Translations under genes and position numbers: made by a program
The notes under the pieces: model-generated
Database searches by the model: none
What the model saw: only the letters and a program-made list of their open reading frames with translations
What the model was told of the DNA's origin: nothing
Origin: Desulfurispirillum indicum S5
Lineage (GTDB): Bacteria > Chrysiogenota > Chrysiogenetes > Chrysiogenales > Chrysiogenaceae
NCBI RefSeq assembly: GCF_000177635.2
Contig: NC_014836.1
Span: forward strand, 1,314,001 to 1,378,000
DNA length: 64,000 bases
Direction of reading: 5' to 3'
Shown: piece after piece, positions 43,612 to 52,678 of the stretch
Numbering within the stretch: position 1 is the stretch's first letter
Layout of the letters: the number at the start of each line of letters is the position of its first letter

Positions 43612-43626
43612 TGGCATGCTCCTTGC
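43612..43626 (+). promoter_or_regulatory. Sigma-54-type promoter for the MCP/HD-GYP/CheW genes
   Basis: TGGCATG-N4-TTGC, with the GG and GC pairs 10 bases apart, fits the -24/-12 consensus. The transcription start would be near 43638, about 30 bases before the MCP start codon. This is the only clear sigma-54 promoter I found in the regions inspected. Confidence 0.75.
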
Positions 43627-43666
43627 GGTATTCCACGGCAAACAGTGGAAGTGGAGGAGGAGCATC

Positions 43667-45655
43667 ATGATATCCTGGTCTCTTGGACAAAAAATTCTGG
43701 GTTCCATTCTTATTATTGGTTTAGTTATTTTCGGAGGTACTTTCTGGTACCTGGAGCGTCTTGGCAATGACGTGGAGCGCGCTGTGCTGGCGGAGCGGGG
43801 TGATTTTCTGCACGAGATGCTCCATGAGCAGCTGGTCACCAAGAATGATGTGGGGTTGACGACAGCTTTGACCATCGCCAGTAATGACCGGATTATTGAA
43901 TCCCTGGTCAGTGGTAATCGTGAGTTGAGTATTTCCACTCTCGCAGCCATTTCTGAATCACTGCGCAATCAATCCAATTATCAGAATGTGCGTGTGCATA
44001 TTCACACGGCGGATCTGCGCTCCTTTCTGCGTTCATGGAATCCTGCCAGCCATGGTGATGATCTGAGTGGTTTTCGACAGACACTCCATGAGGTGAAGCG
44101 CACCGGTAAGGCTCTGGTTGCCTTTGAGGTGGGGCGCGCCGGCATGACCCACCGATCCATTGTTCCCATCTTTGATGGTCAGACGTATGTTGGTTCCCTG
44201 GAAGTCATTCAGGGGATGAACTCGGTGGTGCAGGCCATGGCGCAGAAGAACCGTCATCTTATTCTGATGATGAATGCCGATCAGTTGAGCGTTGCGACAG
44301 AAATGGCCGGAAACCGGCGCAGTGGCAATCTGGTGCTGGCTCAAAATCAGATACATGACCAATTCTTTCAGGACTTTGAGCGTATTTCATCATCTGCACT
44401 CTTTGGCCACTCCCACCAGAGCGGACGCCAGTTTTTCTTCACCCATCAGCCGGTTCTGGACTTCCAGGCTCAGCAGGTGGGTGTGTTCATTATTGGTGAG
44501 TCCCTAGAGAGTGTGATGGCGGCAGTGGATGCGTCGCGGGGTATTGTTCGTGTCTCCCAGGGAATTACCGGGGCACTGGTGATTCTCTTTATGGTGACTC
44601 TGGGTATTCTGCTTCACCGTTTGATTATACGAAAGATAAAGGTGCTGTGCGGACTGGTGGAGGATATCGCCAGCGGCGATGGAGATCTGACCCAGCGTAT
44701 ACAGGTGACAAGCCGCGATGAACTGGGTCTGCTTTCCGGGCATTTCAATCTTTTTGTGGACAAGATCCACGACATTGTCTTTGACGTCAAATCCAGTGCC
44801 TACAGTGTGGCATCGGGCAATTCGGAGCTTTCGGCCACTACAGAGCAGCTCTCATCGACCTTCAACGAGCAGTCGGCACAGATTGCCAGTGTGGCCAGTG
44901 CTCTTGAGGAGATGGATGCCACAGCCCTGGAGGTGAAAAACAATGTGGAGCTGAGTCAGGAAAAGTCCCGCAATGCCATGGAGAAGACCAACGAGGGCCG
45001 TGAAATGGTTGCCAAAGCCGTCAGCGCTATTCAGGCTGTCCAGCGTCAGAGCGACGCACTTGCCGAGGATGTGCAGAACCTTGGTTCCCTGACGGCAGAA
45101 ATTACCCAGGTGCTTGCCGTGATCAACGATATCTCGGAGCAGACCAATCTGCTGGCCCTCAACGCCGCTATCGAAGCAGCTCGAGCTGGAGACGCTGGGC
45201 GTGGATTTGCTGTGGTTGCCGATGAGGTTCGCAAGCTGGCGGAAAAGACCCAGGAGTCCATTCTGGATATTGAGCAGATCATCAACGCTGTCAAAAGTCA
45301 AGCCAGCAGTATTTCCGACGGAATGGGGGCCACCGAGAACCGAGTACGCGAAGGTTCGGTGGCCATGGAGCGCACCAATGAAACCTTTAACCATATTGTC
45401 AATTCAGTGGAAGAGATTGTGGAGTCGAATGATGCCATAGCCTCTGCGGTCGAGCAGCAGTATCAGGCCATTCGGGATATTTCGTCCAATGTTCAGATGA
45501 TTGCTTCCGGAGTGGAGGAGAGTTCATCGGTCGTTGTGGAAGTGGCCCGCACAGTCAATGATCTGCAGGCCCAGGCGGAATCACTGCAGCTGCTGACCGA
45601 CCGCTTTACCATCCATGAAAATCAGGTGAGCACGCATCTGTTGAATCCGGCCTGA
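43667..45655 (+). CDS. Methyl-accepting chemotaxis protein
   Basis: A 662-residue chemoreceptor with membrane segments at about 8-30 and 300-322 enclosing a periplasmic sensor region of about 270 residues. A HAMP domain containing [13 protein letters not shown] follows, then a long signalling coiled coil with tip [20 protein letters not shown] near residue 490. The start at 43667 is chosen for the AGGAGG site. It heads MCP - HD-GYP - cheW with short gaps (13 bases, then a 4-base overlap) under a sigma-54-type promoter. The ligand is unknown. Confidence 0.94.
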   Translation: MISWSLGQKILGSILIIGLVIFGGTFWYLERLGNDVERAVLAERGDFLHEMLHEQLVTKNDVGLTTALTIASNDRIIESLVSGNRELSISTLAAISESLRNQSNYQNVRVHIHTADLRSFLRSWNPASHGDDLSGFRQTLHEVKRTGKALVAFEVGRAGMTHRSIVPIFDGQTYVGSLEVIQGMNSVVQAMAQKNRHLILMMNADQLSVATEMAGNRRSGNLVLAQNQIHDQFFQDFERISSSALFGHSHQSGRQFFFTHQPVLDFQAQQVGVFIIGESLESVMAAVDASRGIVRVSQGITGALVILFMVTLGILLHRLIIRKIKVLCGLVEDIASGDGDLTQRIQVTSRDELGLLSGHFNLFVDKIHDIVFDVKSSAYSVASGNSELSATTEQLSSTFNEQSAQIASVASALEEMDATALEVKNNVELSQEKSRNAMEKTNEGREMVAKAVSAIQAVQRQSDALAEDVQNLGSLTAEITQVLAVINDISEQTNLLALNAAIEAARAGDAGRGFAVVADEVRKLAEKTQESILDIEQIINAVKSQASSISDGMGATENRVREGSVAMERTNETFNHIVNSVEEIVESNDAIASAVEQQYQAIRDISSNVQMIASGVEESSSVVVEVARTVNDLQAQAESLQLLTDRFTIHENQVSTHLLNPA

Positions 45656-45668
45656 AAAGAGGTGTCCC

Positions 45669-46370
45669 ATGATGAGGTCGATCCGATCCAGCCGAATATT
45701 TATCCGACAGCTGGCCCAGGTGACACGACACCACTGCCCGGAAACCAGCTGGCATATCAAGCGTGTGCGCTACTTCACCCAGATTCTGGCCAGCGAACTG
45801 TTGCGAATGGAAATGAAGGGGCTGACTCCTGAGCAGGCCTGCCGCACCGTGGAACTCTCCCATATTCACGATATCGGCAAGGTATGCATCCCCGAATCCA
45901 TTCTGAATAGAGCTGGCCCTCTGACAGATGAGCAGATGGAGCGCGTCAGAAGGCATACGGAGTTTGGTGGATATATTCTGGACGACCTCTGCCTGAACAT
46001 GGATGTCTGCACCTATCAGACGGCCTGGAATATCGTGGTCTACCACCATGAACGCTTCGATGGCAAGGGCTACCCCTATGCTCTCAACGGCGAGGATATC
46101 CCCGTGTGCGCCCGCATTGTGGCGTTGGCTGATGTCTATGACGCGCTCAGCAGCCCCCGATGTTACAAGCCCGCCTACACTCGCAGCGTCTGCCGTGACA
46201 TCATCGCCAGTGAAGGGGGCGGACACTTTGATCCTTTTATAGTACGCGCTTTCCTGAATATTGAGGAAGCCTTCTGGAATATCCATCAGACCATCGGGTT
46301 TCAGGGCGACCCCTGTGCCCAGGATAAGCCCCAGGCAAGCATTCAGCAAGAGAAAGGAGTTTTGATATGA
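45669..46370 (+). CDS. HD-GYP domain phosphodiesterase
   Basis: A 233-residue stand-alone HD-GYP protein expected to hydrolyse c-di-GMP. The metal/catalytic motifs are present: an upstream His in TSWHIKRVRYF, the HD pair in LSHIHDIGKVCIP, and HHERFDGKGYP carrying the GYP element. No receiver or sensor domain is fused. Lying between an MCP and cheW, it may let the receptor array influence c-di-GMP. It overlaps cheW by 4 bases (ATGA). Confidence 0.92.
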   Translation: MMRSIRSSRIFIRQLAQVTRHHCPETSWHIKRVRYFTQILASELLRMEMKGLTPEQACRTVELSHIHDIGKVCIPESILNRAGPLTDEQMERVRRHTEFGGYILDDLCLNMDVCTYQTAWNIVVYHHERFDGKGYPYALNGEDIPVCARIVALADVYDALSSPRCYKPAYTRSVCRDIIASEGGGHFDPFIVRAFLNIEEAFWNIHQTIGFQGDPCAQDKPQASIQQEKGVLI

Positions 46371-46891
46371 GTCAGCAGGAGCACGTGGCCGTAAAAGGCA
46401 GTGACGTGGAAATTATTGAATTTCAGTTGTTTCACCGCACCAGTGGCGGGGGGCGCAATCCGGTGCATTATGGCATAGATGTCAGCCATGTGCGGGAGAT
46501 CATAAAAGTGCCCGAAACCACCCAGTATCCCAATTCTCACCCCAGTGTGCTGGGTATTTTCAATCTGCGTGAGCACATCATTCCCCTGGTTGATCTTGCC
46601 AGCTGGCTCCGAGCCGAAACCAATGCCCCTTTGAGCGAAAAGCGGGTGATTGTGACCCAGTTTGGCGAGCACTTCCATGGCTTTCTGGTGGATTCCGTCA
46701 ATCGGATCTATCAGATCGAAAACACAAAAATGGAGTCCTGCCGCGACTTCCAACAACACAATGAGCGCGACTGTGTGCAGTCGGTCGTGCGCATGGATGG
46801 GCGGTTAATCCTTATGCTCGATTTTCGGGCCATTATCGGCAGTATTGAAAGCGGTCTGGAAGTCCATGAGCCAGCTGCCCTCGGGGCGTAG
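46367..46891 (+). CDS. cheW: CheW-type chemotaxis scaffold
   Basis: A 174-residue CheW-domain protein coupling receptors to CheA. The DVSHVREIIKVPE, VLGIFNLREHIIPLVDL and VIVTQFGEHFHGFLVDSVNRI segments give the two SH3-like subdomains. No receiver is fused, so it is not CheV. The first 30 residues are longer than usual for CheW. It is coupled to the HD-GYP gene (4-base overlap) and followed 38 bases later by a second MCP, while cheA lies 11 kb away. Confidence 0.93.
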   Translation: MSQQEHVAVKGSDVEIIEFQLFHRTSGGGRNPVHYGIDVSHVREIIKVPETTQYPNSHPSVLGIFNLREHIIPLVDLASWLRAETNAPLSEKRVIVTQFGEHFHGFLVDSVNRIYQIENTKMESCRDFQQHNERDCVQSVVRMDGRLILMLDFRAIIGSIESGLEVHEPAALGA

Positions 46892-46929
46892 ACGTTTTTA
46901 CACAATAACCGTCATTCAGGAGATTACAT

Positions 46930-48606
46930 ATGCAGGCGTTTTACACTATCAAGGGGAAATTGATTGTCTTTATTCTTATCACCGTGGCAAGTCTTGGGTT
47001 GCTTATCACCCTTTCACTCAATGCCCTGTATGGCAGCCTCTATCAGGCCAAGGAAGACGCGGTACGGGATATCACCGAATCACATTATACCGTCGTGGAG
47101 CACTACTGGAAGCTGGCGCAGGAAGGTCGGATGACGCAGCAGGCGGCGCAGCAGGCGGCGCTTGAATCCCTGAAGTCGGTACGTTATGGCGATGATGACT
47201 ACTTCTGGGTGAACGACATGCGGCCACGCATGATCATGCACCCCACCAACCCAGCCCTGGATGGACAGGACCTCAGCAGTATGACTGATCCCGACGGTGT
47301 ACGCCTCTTTGTGGAATTTGTCGATATGGTGCGCAAGGATGGGAAAGGTCATGTAAGTTACCGTTGGCCGAAGCCTGGATTCAGCAACCCTGTAGCCAAA
47401 ACCTCCTATGTCATGGGTTTTGAGCCCTGGGGTTGGATAATCGGAACCGGGGTCTATATAGATGATATCCAGAAAGTCTTCTGGACCCAGGTGCGCAATC
47501 TCTCCACAGCCATAGTACTGCTGGTGATCGCACTCATGATCCCCATGTTCTTTATCATGCGCTCAATCATTACCTCCTCTTCGTCCATTGCCCGGGTTGC
47601 CAGGGATCTTGCCAGCGGTGAAGGTGATCTGACGCGGCGTATTCCCCTGATGGGAAAAGATGAGCTTACCGAAGCATCGGGGTATGTGAATCAATTCCTG
47701 GATCGCATCCATGACATTGTTATTGGGGTACGCGAGTCCTCTCAGGGCGTTGCCTCCGCCAGTGAGCAGCTCAGCAGCTCCTCTTCACAGATGAGCGTAG
47801 GCATGAACAGTCAGGCCCAAAGCATTGCCCAGATAGCCTCGGCAACCCTGCAGATGTCCCAGACCGTCAATGAAACCACCCGCAATATCGCATCCATTCA
47901 GGAAAATTCCATCGAAGCTCTGGGCCAGGCGCGTAAGGGTGGGCAGATCGTCCAGCAGTCAACCCGTGAGATGGAAGCCATCGCCGGTGAAGCCGAACAG
48001 GCCACACAGGCTGCCCACGCTCTGGAAGAGAAAGCTGCACGAGTGGAAGAAGTCATACAGGTGATCAATGATATCGCCGATCAGACCAACCTGCTGGCCC
48101 TGAACGCCGCTATCGAAGCGGCCCGTGCCGGAGAAGCTGGACGTGGATTTGCCGTGGTGGCAGATGAAGTGCGTAAATTAGCCGAAAGAAGCACCGAGTC
48201 GACCCAGGAGATCATCAATATTGTCCAGAGTATTCAAAGCGGTGTGGAACAGGTGACCAAAGCCATGGCAAATGTCAACGGCAGAGCCCAGAGTGGAAAT
48301 CAGCTGGCCCGTCAGACTGATCTGGCCTTTGAAGAGATACTGGCCGGCATAGAGGGGCTGCAGGTGCTCATAGAGCAGAATGTGGCAGCCATGGAAGAGA
48401 TGTCCACCACGTCTGACCAGATCAGTGCGGATATCCAGACCATTTCGGCAGCGGCAGAAGAGTCGGCCCAGGCTTCCGAAGAAGTCGGTCACGCCTCTAC
48501 GGATCTGGCCCATCTGGCCAGCGATGTGCAGAATCGGCTCGGCGTCTTCAACACCAGTGATATGCTGCCCCAGGAAAGGGGTCAACGGCTGCTGGAATCC
48601 GCATGA
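46930..48606 (+). CDS. Methyl-accepting chemotaxis protein with sCache_2-like sensor
   Basis: A 558-residue receptor. Membrane segments at about 10-30 and 193-215 enclose a single-Cache domain with DDYFWVNDMRPRMIMHP and EPWGWIIGTGVYIDD, the signature ends of sCache_2, a class that often binds small organic acids. A HAMP (LASGEGDLTRRI) and a signalling tip ([20 protein letters not shown], about residue 381) follow. The tip sequence is of the same class as the receptor at 43667. CAGGAG precedes the ATG, and a strong terminator follows the stop. Confidence 0.94.
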   Translation: MQAFYTIKGKLIVFILITVASLGLLITLSLNALYGSLYQAKEDAVRDITESHYTVVEHYWKLAQEGRMTQQAAQQAALESLKSVRYGDDDYFWVNDMRPRMIMHPTNPALDGQDLSSMTDPDGVRLFVEFVDMVRKDGKGHVSYRWPKPGFSNPVAKTSYVMGFEPWGWIIGTGVYIDDIQKVFWTQVRNLSTAIVLLVIALMIPMFFIMRSIITSSSSIARVARDLASGEGDLTRRIPLMGKDELTEASGYVNQFLDRIHDIVIGVRESSQGVASASEQLSSSSSQMSVGMNSQAQSIAQIASATLQMSQTVNETTRNIASIQENSIEALGQARKGGQIVQQSTREMEAIAGEAEQATQAAHALEEKAARVEEVIQVINDIADQTNLLALNAAIEAARAGEAGRGFAVVADEVRKLAERSTESTQEIINIVQSIQSGVEQVTKAMANVNGRAQSGNQLARQTDLAFEEILAGIEGLQVLIEQNVAAMEEMSTTSDQISADIQTISAAAEESAQASEEVGHASTDLAHLASDVQNRLGVFNTSDMLPQERGQRLLESA

Positions 48607-48613
48607 TCTTCGT

Positions 48614-48648
48614 CTGCGGGGTTGTGAACAGCCCTGCAGAATTTTTTT
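48614..48648 (+). terminator. Rho-independent terminator after the MCP/CheW cluster
   Basis: A 12-bp stem CTGCGGGGTTGT / ACAGCCCTGCAG (with two G-T pairs) and a GA loop is followed by AA and seven T. It lies 8 bases after the MCP stop and ends the plus-strand cluster before the convergent TPR gene. Confidence 0.85.
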
Positions 48649-48742
48649 GGCCAAGAGTACGTGGTGTTCGGCATCAGCCTGAAAAGAGAAGAGTCAGGGG
48701 AACGGAAGATACTGATATGCAGACAGGGGTGGTGTGGAAATA

Positions 48743-49246
48743 TCAGCCCTGGCTCTGTGTTTTCAGTACCAGGGCGTTGAGCGCATCCATGGCTTCCTGA
48801 TAGTCCTCTTTCAGAATCACTGCCCGCGCGTAGGATTCCTTGGCCTCTTCACATTTCCCCATTTCCTCAAGCGTCTGGCCGAGGCAGTAATGACACTCGT
48901 GATCGTCTTCTTTGAGGGCGAGGGACTTGCGAAAAGCAGTGGCTGCATCCATGAGCTTCCCCTGCAGTTTCAGGGTGTTGCCAAGGCTGAAAAAACCATC
49001 GGAGGATTCACGGTTCAGGGCCAGGGATTTCAGAAAGTATTTTTCCGCTTCCGGGTAGTTCTGGTGCTGATAGGCCAGCACCCCCAGGTAGTGGAGGACA
49101 CCATAGTGGGTGGGGTGAAACTTGAGAATCTGGAAGTAGATTTTCTGAGCTTCGGTAAACTGGCCAGCCTTGTGCAGTTCGGTAGCCTGTATGAAAAGTT
49201 TGCCTGCTGCCGCCTCACGTTCACGGGGGTTATTGAAAATAGCCAT
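48743..49246 (-). CDS. TPR protein of the flagellin locus
   Basis: A 167-residue soluble protein consisting of about four tandem TPR units (for example YGVLHYLGVLAYQHQNYPEA and CHYCLGQTLEEMGKCEEAKE). GGAGG lies four bases before the ATG. It follows flaG on the same strand but beyond a strong terminator. TPR proteins near flagellin are common, and a role in flagellin glycosylation or handling is only a context guess. Confidence 0.82.
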   Translation of the reverse strand: MAIFNNPREREAAAGKLFIQATELHKAGQFTEAQKIYFQILKFHPTHYGVLHYLGVLAYQHQNYPEAEKYFLKSLALNRESSDGFFSLGNTLKLQGKLMDAATAFRKSLALKEDDHECHYCLGQTLEEMGKCEEAKESYARAVILKEDYQEAMDALNALVLKTQSQG

Positions 49247-49279
49247 ATGTCCTCCAGTATGGGGAAGTTCCGGAAAGGC

Positions 49280-49311
49280 AAAGGCACTGAAAGTCGCCTT
49301 TCAGTGCCTTT
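49280..49311 (-). terminator. Strong hairpin after flaG
   Basis: The 14-bp perfect stem AAAGGCACTGAAAG / CTTTCAGTGCCTTT with a 4-base loop lies 22 bases after the flaG stop. On the minus strand it is followed by the moderately T-rich TTTGCCTTTCC. Confidence 0.75.
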
Positions 49312-49333
49312 GTAGCAAAATTCAATTCATGTG

Positions 49334-49720
49334 TCACGCATTGCCGTCGTAGAGCATACCCAGAAAATCCTGCATATGGGACATTCGCTTTATGGCTTCT
49401 TCTGAAGGAATCTGACGGATGACTTCGCCCGTCTGCTTATCCATCAGTTTTACCACCAAAGTGTCGGTAGACTCCTCCACTTCAAAATGGCGGGAGACAT
49501 TCAGGAAGCTCATGTTGCGGTTCAGTTCTTCAACAGCACGCTGAAGTTCTTCTTGACTGGGAGCTTCCTGACGGCCACTGTTTTTCTGTGGCCGCGCCAC
49601 CGCACCCTCTGAAGTGGTACCAGCAGCCAACCGATCCACAGCAGCATTACGTCGCTGCTGCAGGACGTCTGCCCGATCTCCTGCGGAAGGTGACACAGCC
49701 TGATAGCTTTCAACCTGCAT
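49334..49720 (-). CDS. flaG: FlaG family flagellar protein
   Basis: A 128-residue protein with the FlaG pattern: a disordered N-terminal half followed by LNRNMSFLNVSRHFEVEE and VVKLMDKQTGEVIRQIPSEEAIKRM. FlaG influences filament length or assembly. AGGAGG is placed eight bases before the ATG. It lies immediately downstream of the flagellin gene with a terminator hairpin between them, suggesting partial read-through or a separate promoter. Confidence 0.9.
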   Translation of the reverse strand: MQVESYQAVSPSAGDRADVLQQRRNAAVDRLAAGTTSEGAVARPQKNSGRQEAPSQEELQRAVEELNRNMSFLNVSRHFEVEESTDTLVVKLMDKQTGEVIRQIPSEEAIKRMSHMQDFLGMLYDGNA

Positions 49721-49743
49721 CGCGCACCTCCTGCGGAAAGCCT

Positions 49744-49764
49744 CCCGGAGGGAGTACCTCCGGG
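49744..49764 (-). terminator. Terminator hairpin after flagellin
   Basis: The stem CCCGGAGG / CCTCCGGG with a 5-base loop lies 24 bases after the flagellin stop; the following AGGCTTTCC is only weakly T-rich. Confidence 0.65.
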
Positions 49765-49788
49765 ATTGCTGTTCCTAATGGTAGTTCA

Positions 49789-52290
49789 TTAACGCAGGAG
49801 CTGCATGACGCCCTGGGGCAGTGCGTTGGCCTGGGCCAGCATGCTCTGGGCAGCCTGAGTCAGCATCTGGTTGAGGGTGAACTGGGACATTTCCTTGGCC
49901 ACGTTCACGTCGCGGATACGGGACTCTGCAGCCTGCAGGTTTTCATAGGCGACGCTGAGGCTGTTGATGGTGTGATCCAGACGGTTGGACACCGCACCCA
50001 TCTTGGCCCGCTCGGTGGAAACCATACCAATGGCTTTGTCGATGTCGGTAATGGCCTCCTGAGCCAGACTTTGGCTGACCACCAGGACGCGGTCAATTCC
50101 CAATGACTTGGTGTCAATCTGGGCGATGTTTGACTGCATGGTCTGACCCGCGTTGGCACCAATCTGGAAGCTCATGGAGTTATCCACCAGGTGCAGGTTC
50201 ATGGTCGCGGGGTCAGTTTCCGCCGTGAATTCAAAGCGTGCTCTGGTAGCATCGAAACTTGCTTCAATGCCGATGTTTCCTTTAAACACCACATCCACGC
50301 CCTGAATGACGTTCTTCATCACGCCGTCTCCAACGGTGTCACTGCCGACGGGGCGGCCAGTGTGGGCATTGGTGACCCGCACGTTGTAGGTGTTCTCCTC
50401 GGATGCCTGTACCTGATCGAGGTTCAGGGCATCGATGAGCTTCTGCTCGCCAACAAAGGCCAGCTCGCCCTGGGCACCGTTAAAGAGGGAGCGGATCAGC
50501 AGCGTGCCTTCCACGGCAGCGTCACTGTTTTCAACGGATGAACCCTTGCCCACAAAGTCAACCACGCGGTTGTCAGTGGTGGTGTTGCCCATGGAGATGC
50601 CAAGATCCTTGGTGATGGCCTTGATCAGCTTCTCTTCCAGACGGGCGAGAGAGTCATTGCCCTCCAGGTACACATCGGCAGACTTGCCGTTACCGTAGAT
50701 GGTCAGCTTCTGGGAAGTGTCGAAGACATTGGTGCCATCGGGAGTGATGAAGGCATCGATGTCCTTGAGCTTGGTGTAGGCAGAGGCCAGTCCGCCCGTA
50801 CCGCGCACTTCCATGTTCACCTGATCGTCATGCTGCGTGCCAGTCTGGTTGGCAGCAAAGTCCAGGGTGATGGAGCCGATGGTGACGGAGCCGGTATTGG
50901 CGTCCATCTGGGCCATATGGTACTGGTGCTGTTTGGGGCCTTCGCTGAGGACGGTGTTCTGCATGCCACCGGCATCAGAAGTGCCGTTTGTGATGATGTA
51001 GTAGGCGCCCATATTCTGTACAACAGAGCCGGAACCCACTTCATTGTAGTAGCGCTCGTCGATTTTGAAAGCACCGCCGGCACCACCGGTTGCACTGCCG
51101 TCAATCCGTGCGGCATCCACCTCACCGTTGATACTCATCAGCATCTTATCACCGGTTTTGATCATGGCGCCGTCGTTGAAGAGCAGCTGGGCACCGCCGT
51201 CAAACTGATCCAGTCCACCAAGGCTCAGGGCATTGTCAACGATGTTGACGGTGGCCCAGGCTTCGGCTTCACCGGTAGTGACGCTGATAAAGCGTACGCG
51301 GGCAGCGCCGGTGACATCGGAACCACCAGTGGTCAGGTGGGCATCCTGCAGGAACTCGATTTCCATATAGCCATGGTATCCCGTGACGACACCCCCATGG
51401 GTGGCGAAAACATTCATGCCATTATGGTTTTCAAGTTCTCCTGATCCATTGCTCAGAACGGACCAGTTTGATCCTGCCTGCTGGTAGGTGCCATTGATGG
51501 CCATGCTTCCGCTGCTGATGCTGGCAAGAGTCAAGGTTGAATCCCCGTTAAAGGACGCGCCAGCCAGCGATGTGGTGGCCACATTGACCAGGTAGGTGCG
51601 GTCGGTGATATCACCGGTACGCACACCCTCAGCGGCATAGACGCCGGCAACACCGGAGGAGTTGACGGACGCAGTAACGGCAACACCGGCCAGGGTGAGC
51701 ACGTCACCGGCGAAGGCGCCTTCACGCAGGGTCATGATGTTGGACTTGAGCACCTGGTTCTTGCCCACCTTGGCGGTGACATCGATTTTGTAGTTCCCGG
51801 TGATGACCTGGTCGCGGATGATGGCTTCCATGAGGTCACTGTCAGAAGTACTCCAGCGTGCGGTGGCGTCACCATTGAGCAGCTTCTTGGTGTTGAATTC
51901 GGTGGAGGTGGAGATACGGTCGATTTCGCTCTTGAGCTGATCCACTTCGCGCTGGATGTGCTGGCGGTCGTCAGAGGTCAGGGTGCCGTTGGCGGCCTGA
52001 ACACTCAGTTCACGCATACGCTGCAGGATGGCGGTGGTCTCGTTGAGAGCGCCTTCTGCGGTCTGAATCAGGGAGATGCCGTCCTGGGCGTTGGCGACAG
52101 CGCGGTCAAGGCCGCGGATCTGTCCGCGCATCTTCTCGGAGATGGCCAGACCGGAGGCGTCGTCGGAAGCGCGGTTGATGCGCAGGCCCGAAGACAGGCG
52201 CTCAATGGACTGTGAAAGGTTCTGTGAATTGACGCGCAGGTTGTTCTGCGCATTGATAGACGGAATGTTGTTGTAGATAACATTGGACAT
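49789..52290 (-). CDS. fliC: Flagellin with very large central domain
   Basis: The filament subunit, 833 residues. The N-terminal D0/D1 region (about 1-160, with [30 protein letters not shown] and [12 protein letters not shown]) and C-terminal D1/D0 (about 715-833, ending [11 protein letters not shown]) are canonical. The intervening 550 residues form a Gly/Ser/Thr-rich hypervariable D2/D3 region, much longer than in typical 280-500-residue flagellins. The start at 52290 has GGAGG eight bases upstream; the frame is open further without a site. flaG follows after a hairpin. Confidence 0.95.
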   Translation of the reverse strand: MSNVIYNNIPSINAQNNLRVNSQNLSQSIERLSSGLRINRASDDASGLAISEKMRGQIRGLDRAVANAQDGISLIQTAEGALNETTAILQRMRELSVQAANGTLTSDDRQHIQREVDQLKSEIDRISTSTEFNTKKLLNGDATARWSTSDSDLMEAIIRDQVITGNYKIDVTAKVGKNQVLKSNIMTLREGAFAGDVLTLAGVAVTASVNSSGVAGVYAAEGVRTGDITDRTYLVNVATTSLAGASFNGDSTLTLASISSGSMAINGTYQQAGSNWSVLSNGSGELENHNGMNVFATHGGVVTGYHGYMEIEFLQDAHLTTGGSDVTGAARVRFISVTTGEAEAWATVNIVDNALSLGGLDQFDGGAQLLFNDGAMIKTGDKMLMSINGEVDAARIDGSATGGAGGAFKIDERYYNEVGSGSVVQNMGAYYIITNGTSDAGGMQNTVLSEGPKQHQYHMAQMDANTGSVTIGSITLDFAANQTGTQHDDQVNMEVRGTGGLASAYTKLKDIDAFITPDGTNVFDTSQKLTIYGNGKSADVYLEGNDSLARLEEKLIKAITKDLGISMGNTTTDNRVVDFVGKGSSVENSDAAVEGTLLIRSLFNGAQGELAFVGEQKLIDALNLDQVQASEENTYNVRVTNAHTGRPVGSDTVGDGVMKNVIQGVDVVFKGNIGIEASFDATRARFEFTAETDPATMNLHLVDNSMSFQIGANAGQTMQSNIAQIDTKSLGIDRVLVVSQSLAQEAITDIDKAIGMVSTERAKMGAVSNRLDHTINSLSVAYENLQAAESRIRDVNVAKEMSQFTLNQMLTQAAQSMLAQANALPQGVMQLLR

Positions 52291-52678
52291 GACAATATCC
52301 TCCGTGATTTGTTCAGGTGGTACCAGCACCTGGTAAGATTTCGACTCCAGTCCTTGGGGTCGATACATTGCGAGTGCGTGTCTGCGTGGCAAAGGATGCG
52401 AAAAAGTGTGACCCTCCTGGCATCATAAATTTTGCCTGCGCGAAAAAAACACTCAAGGGGGCTGGAAATGCTGCCGATAAGAAGGGGGAATGAAAGAGGT
52501 GCTTCCTGCGTCGTGCGCAGATGAGGGAAATGCCTTGCTTCCCTGCAAACAGTCACTTCAATCGCCTTCCCTGGCAATTCTATTTCGAAGCCACTATCAC
52601 AATATCTGTCATGTGATCGGAAAATCAATGTTTTTTATTTTTCGGATGCTTTTTTTTTTGATATCGCGAGCGAATGCT
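52291..52678. other. Intergenic region upstream of flagellin
   Basis: This 388-base region must contain the flagellin promoter, but I find neither a clear sigma-28 nor a sigma-54 element on the minus strand. A ten-T run lies at 52650-52659, near the stop of the downstream receiver-PAS gene. No gene is supported. Confidence 0.5.

Larger units (their letters stand above)
42888..43666. other. Long intergenic region with palindrome and sigma-54 promoter
   Basis: This gap has no convincing gene; the short open frames inside have poor codon use and no ribosome-binding sites. It contains a 26-bp loop-free perfect palindrome at 43461-43486 (half-site GGCCGGTCAAGCA) and the sigma-54-type promoter at 43612-43626. 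The rest is unremarkable, moderately AT-rich sequence. Confidence 0.6.

Noticed and set aside
52453-52480. Sigma-28-like text (TCAA - N16 - GCCGATAA) upstream of flagellin
   Set aside because: It points away from the flagellin gene, toward the convergent end of the receiver-PAS gene, and the -35 part is poor; no gene starts there.
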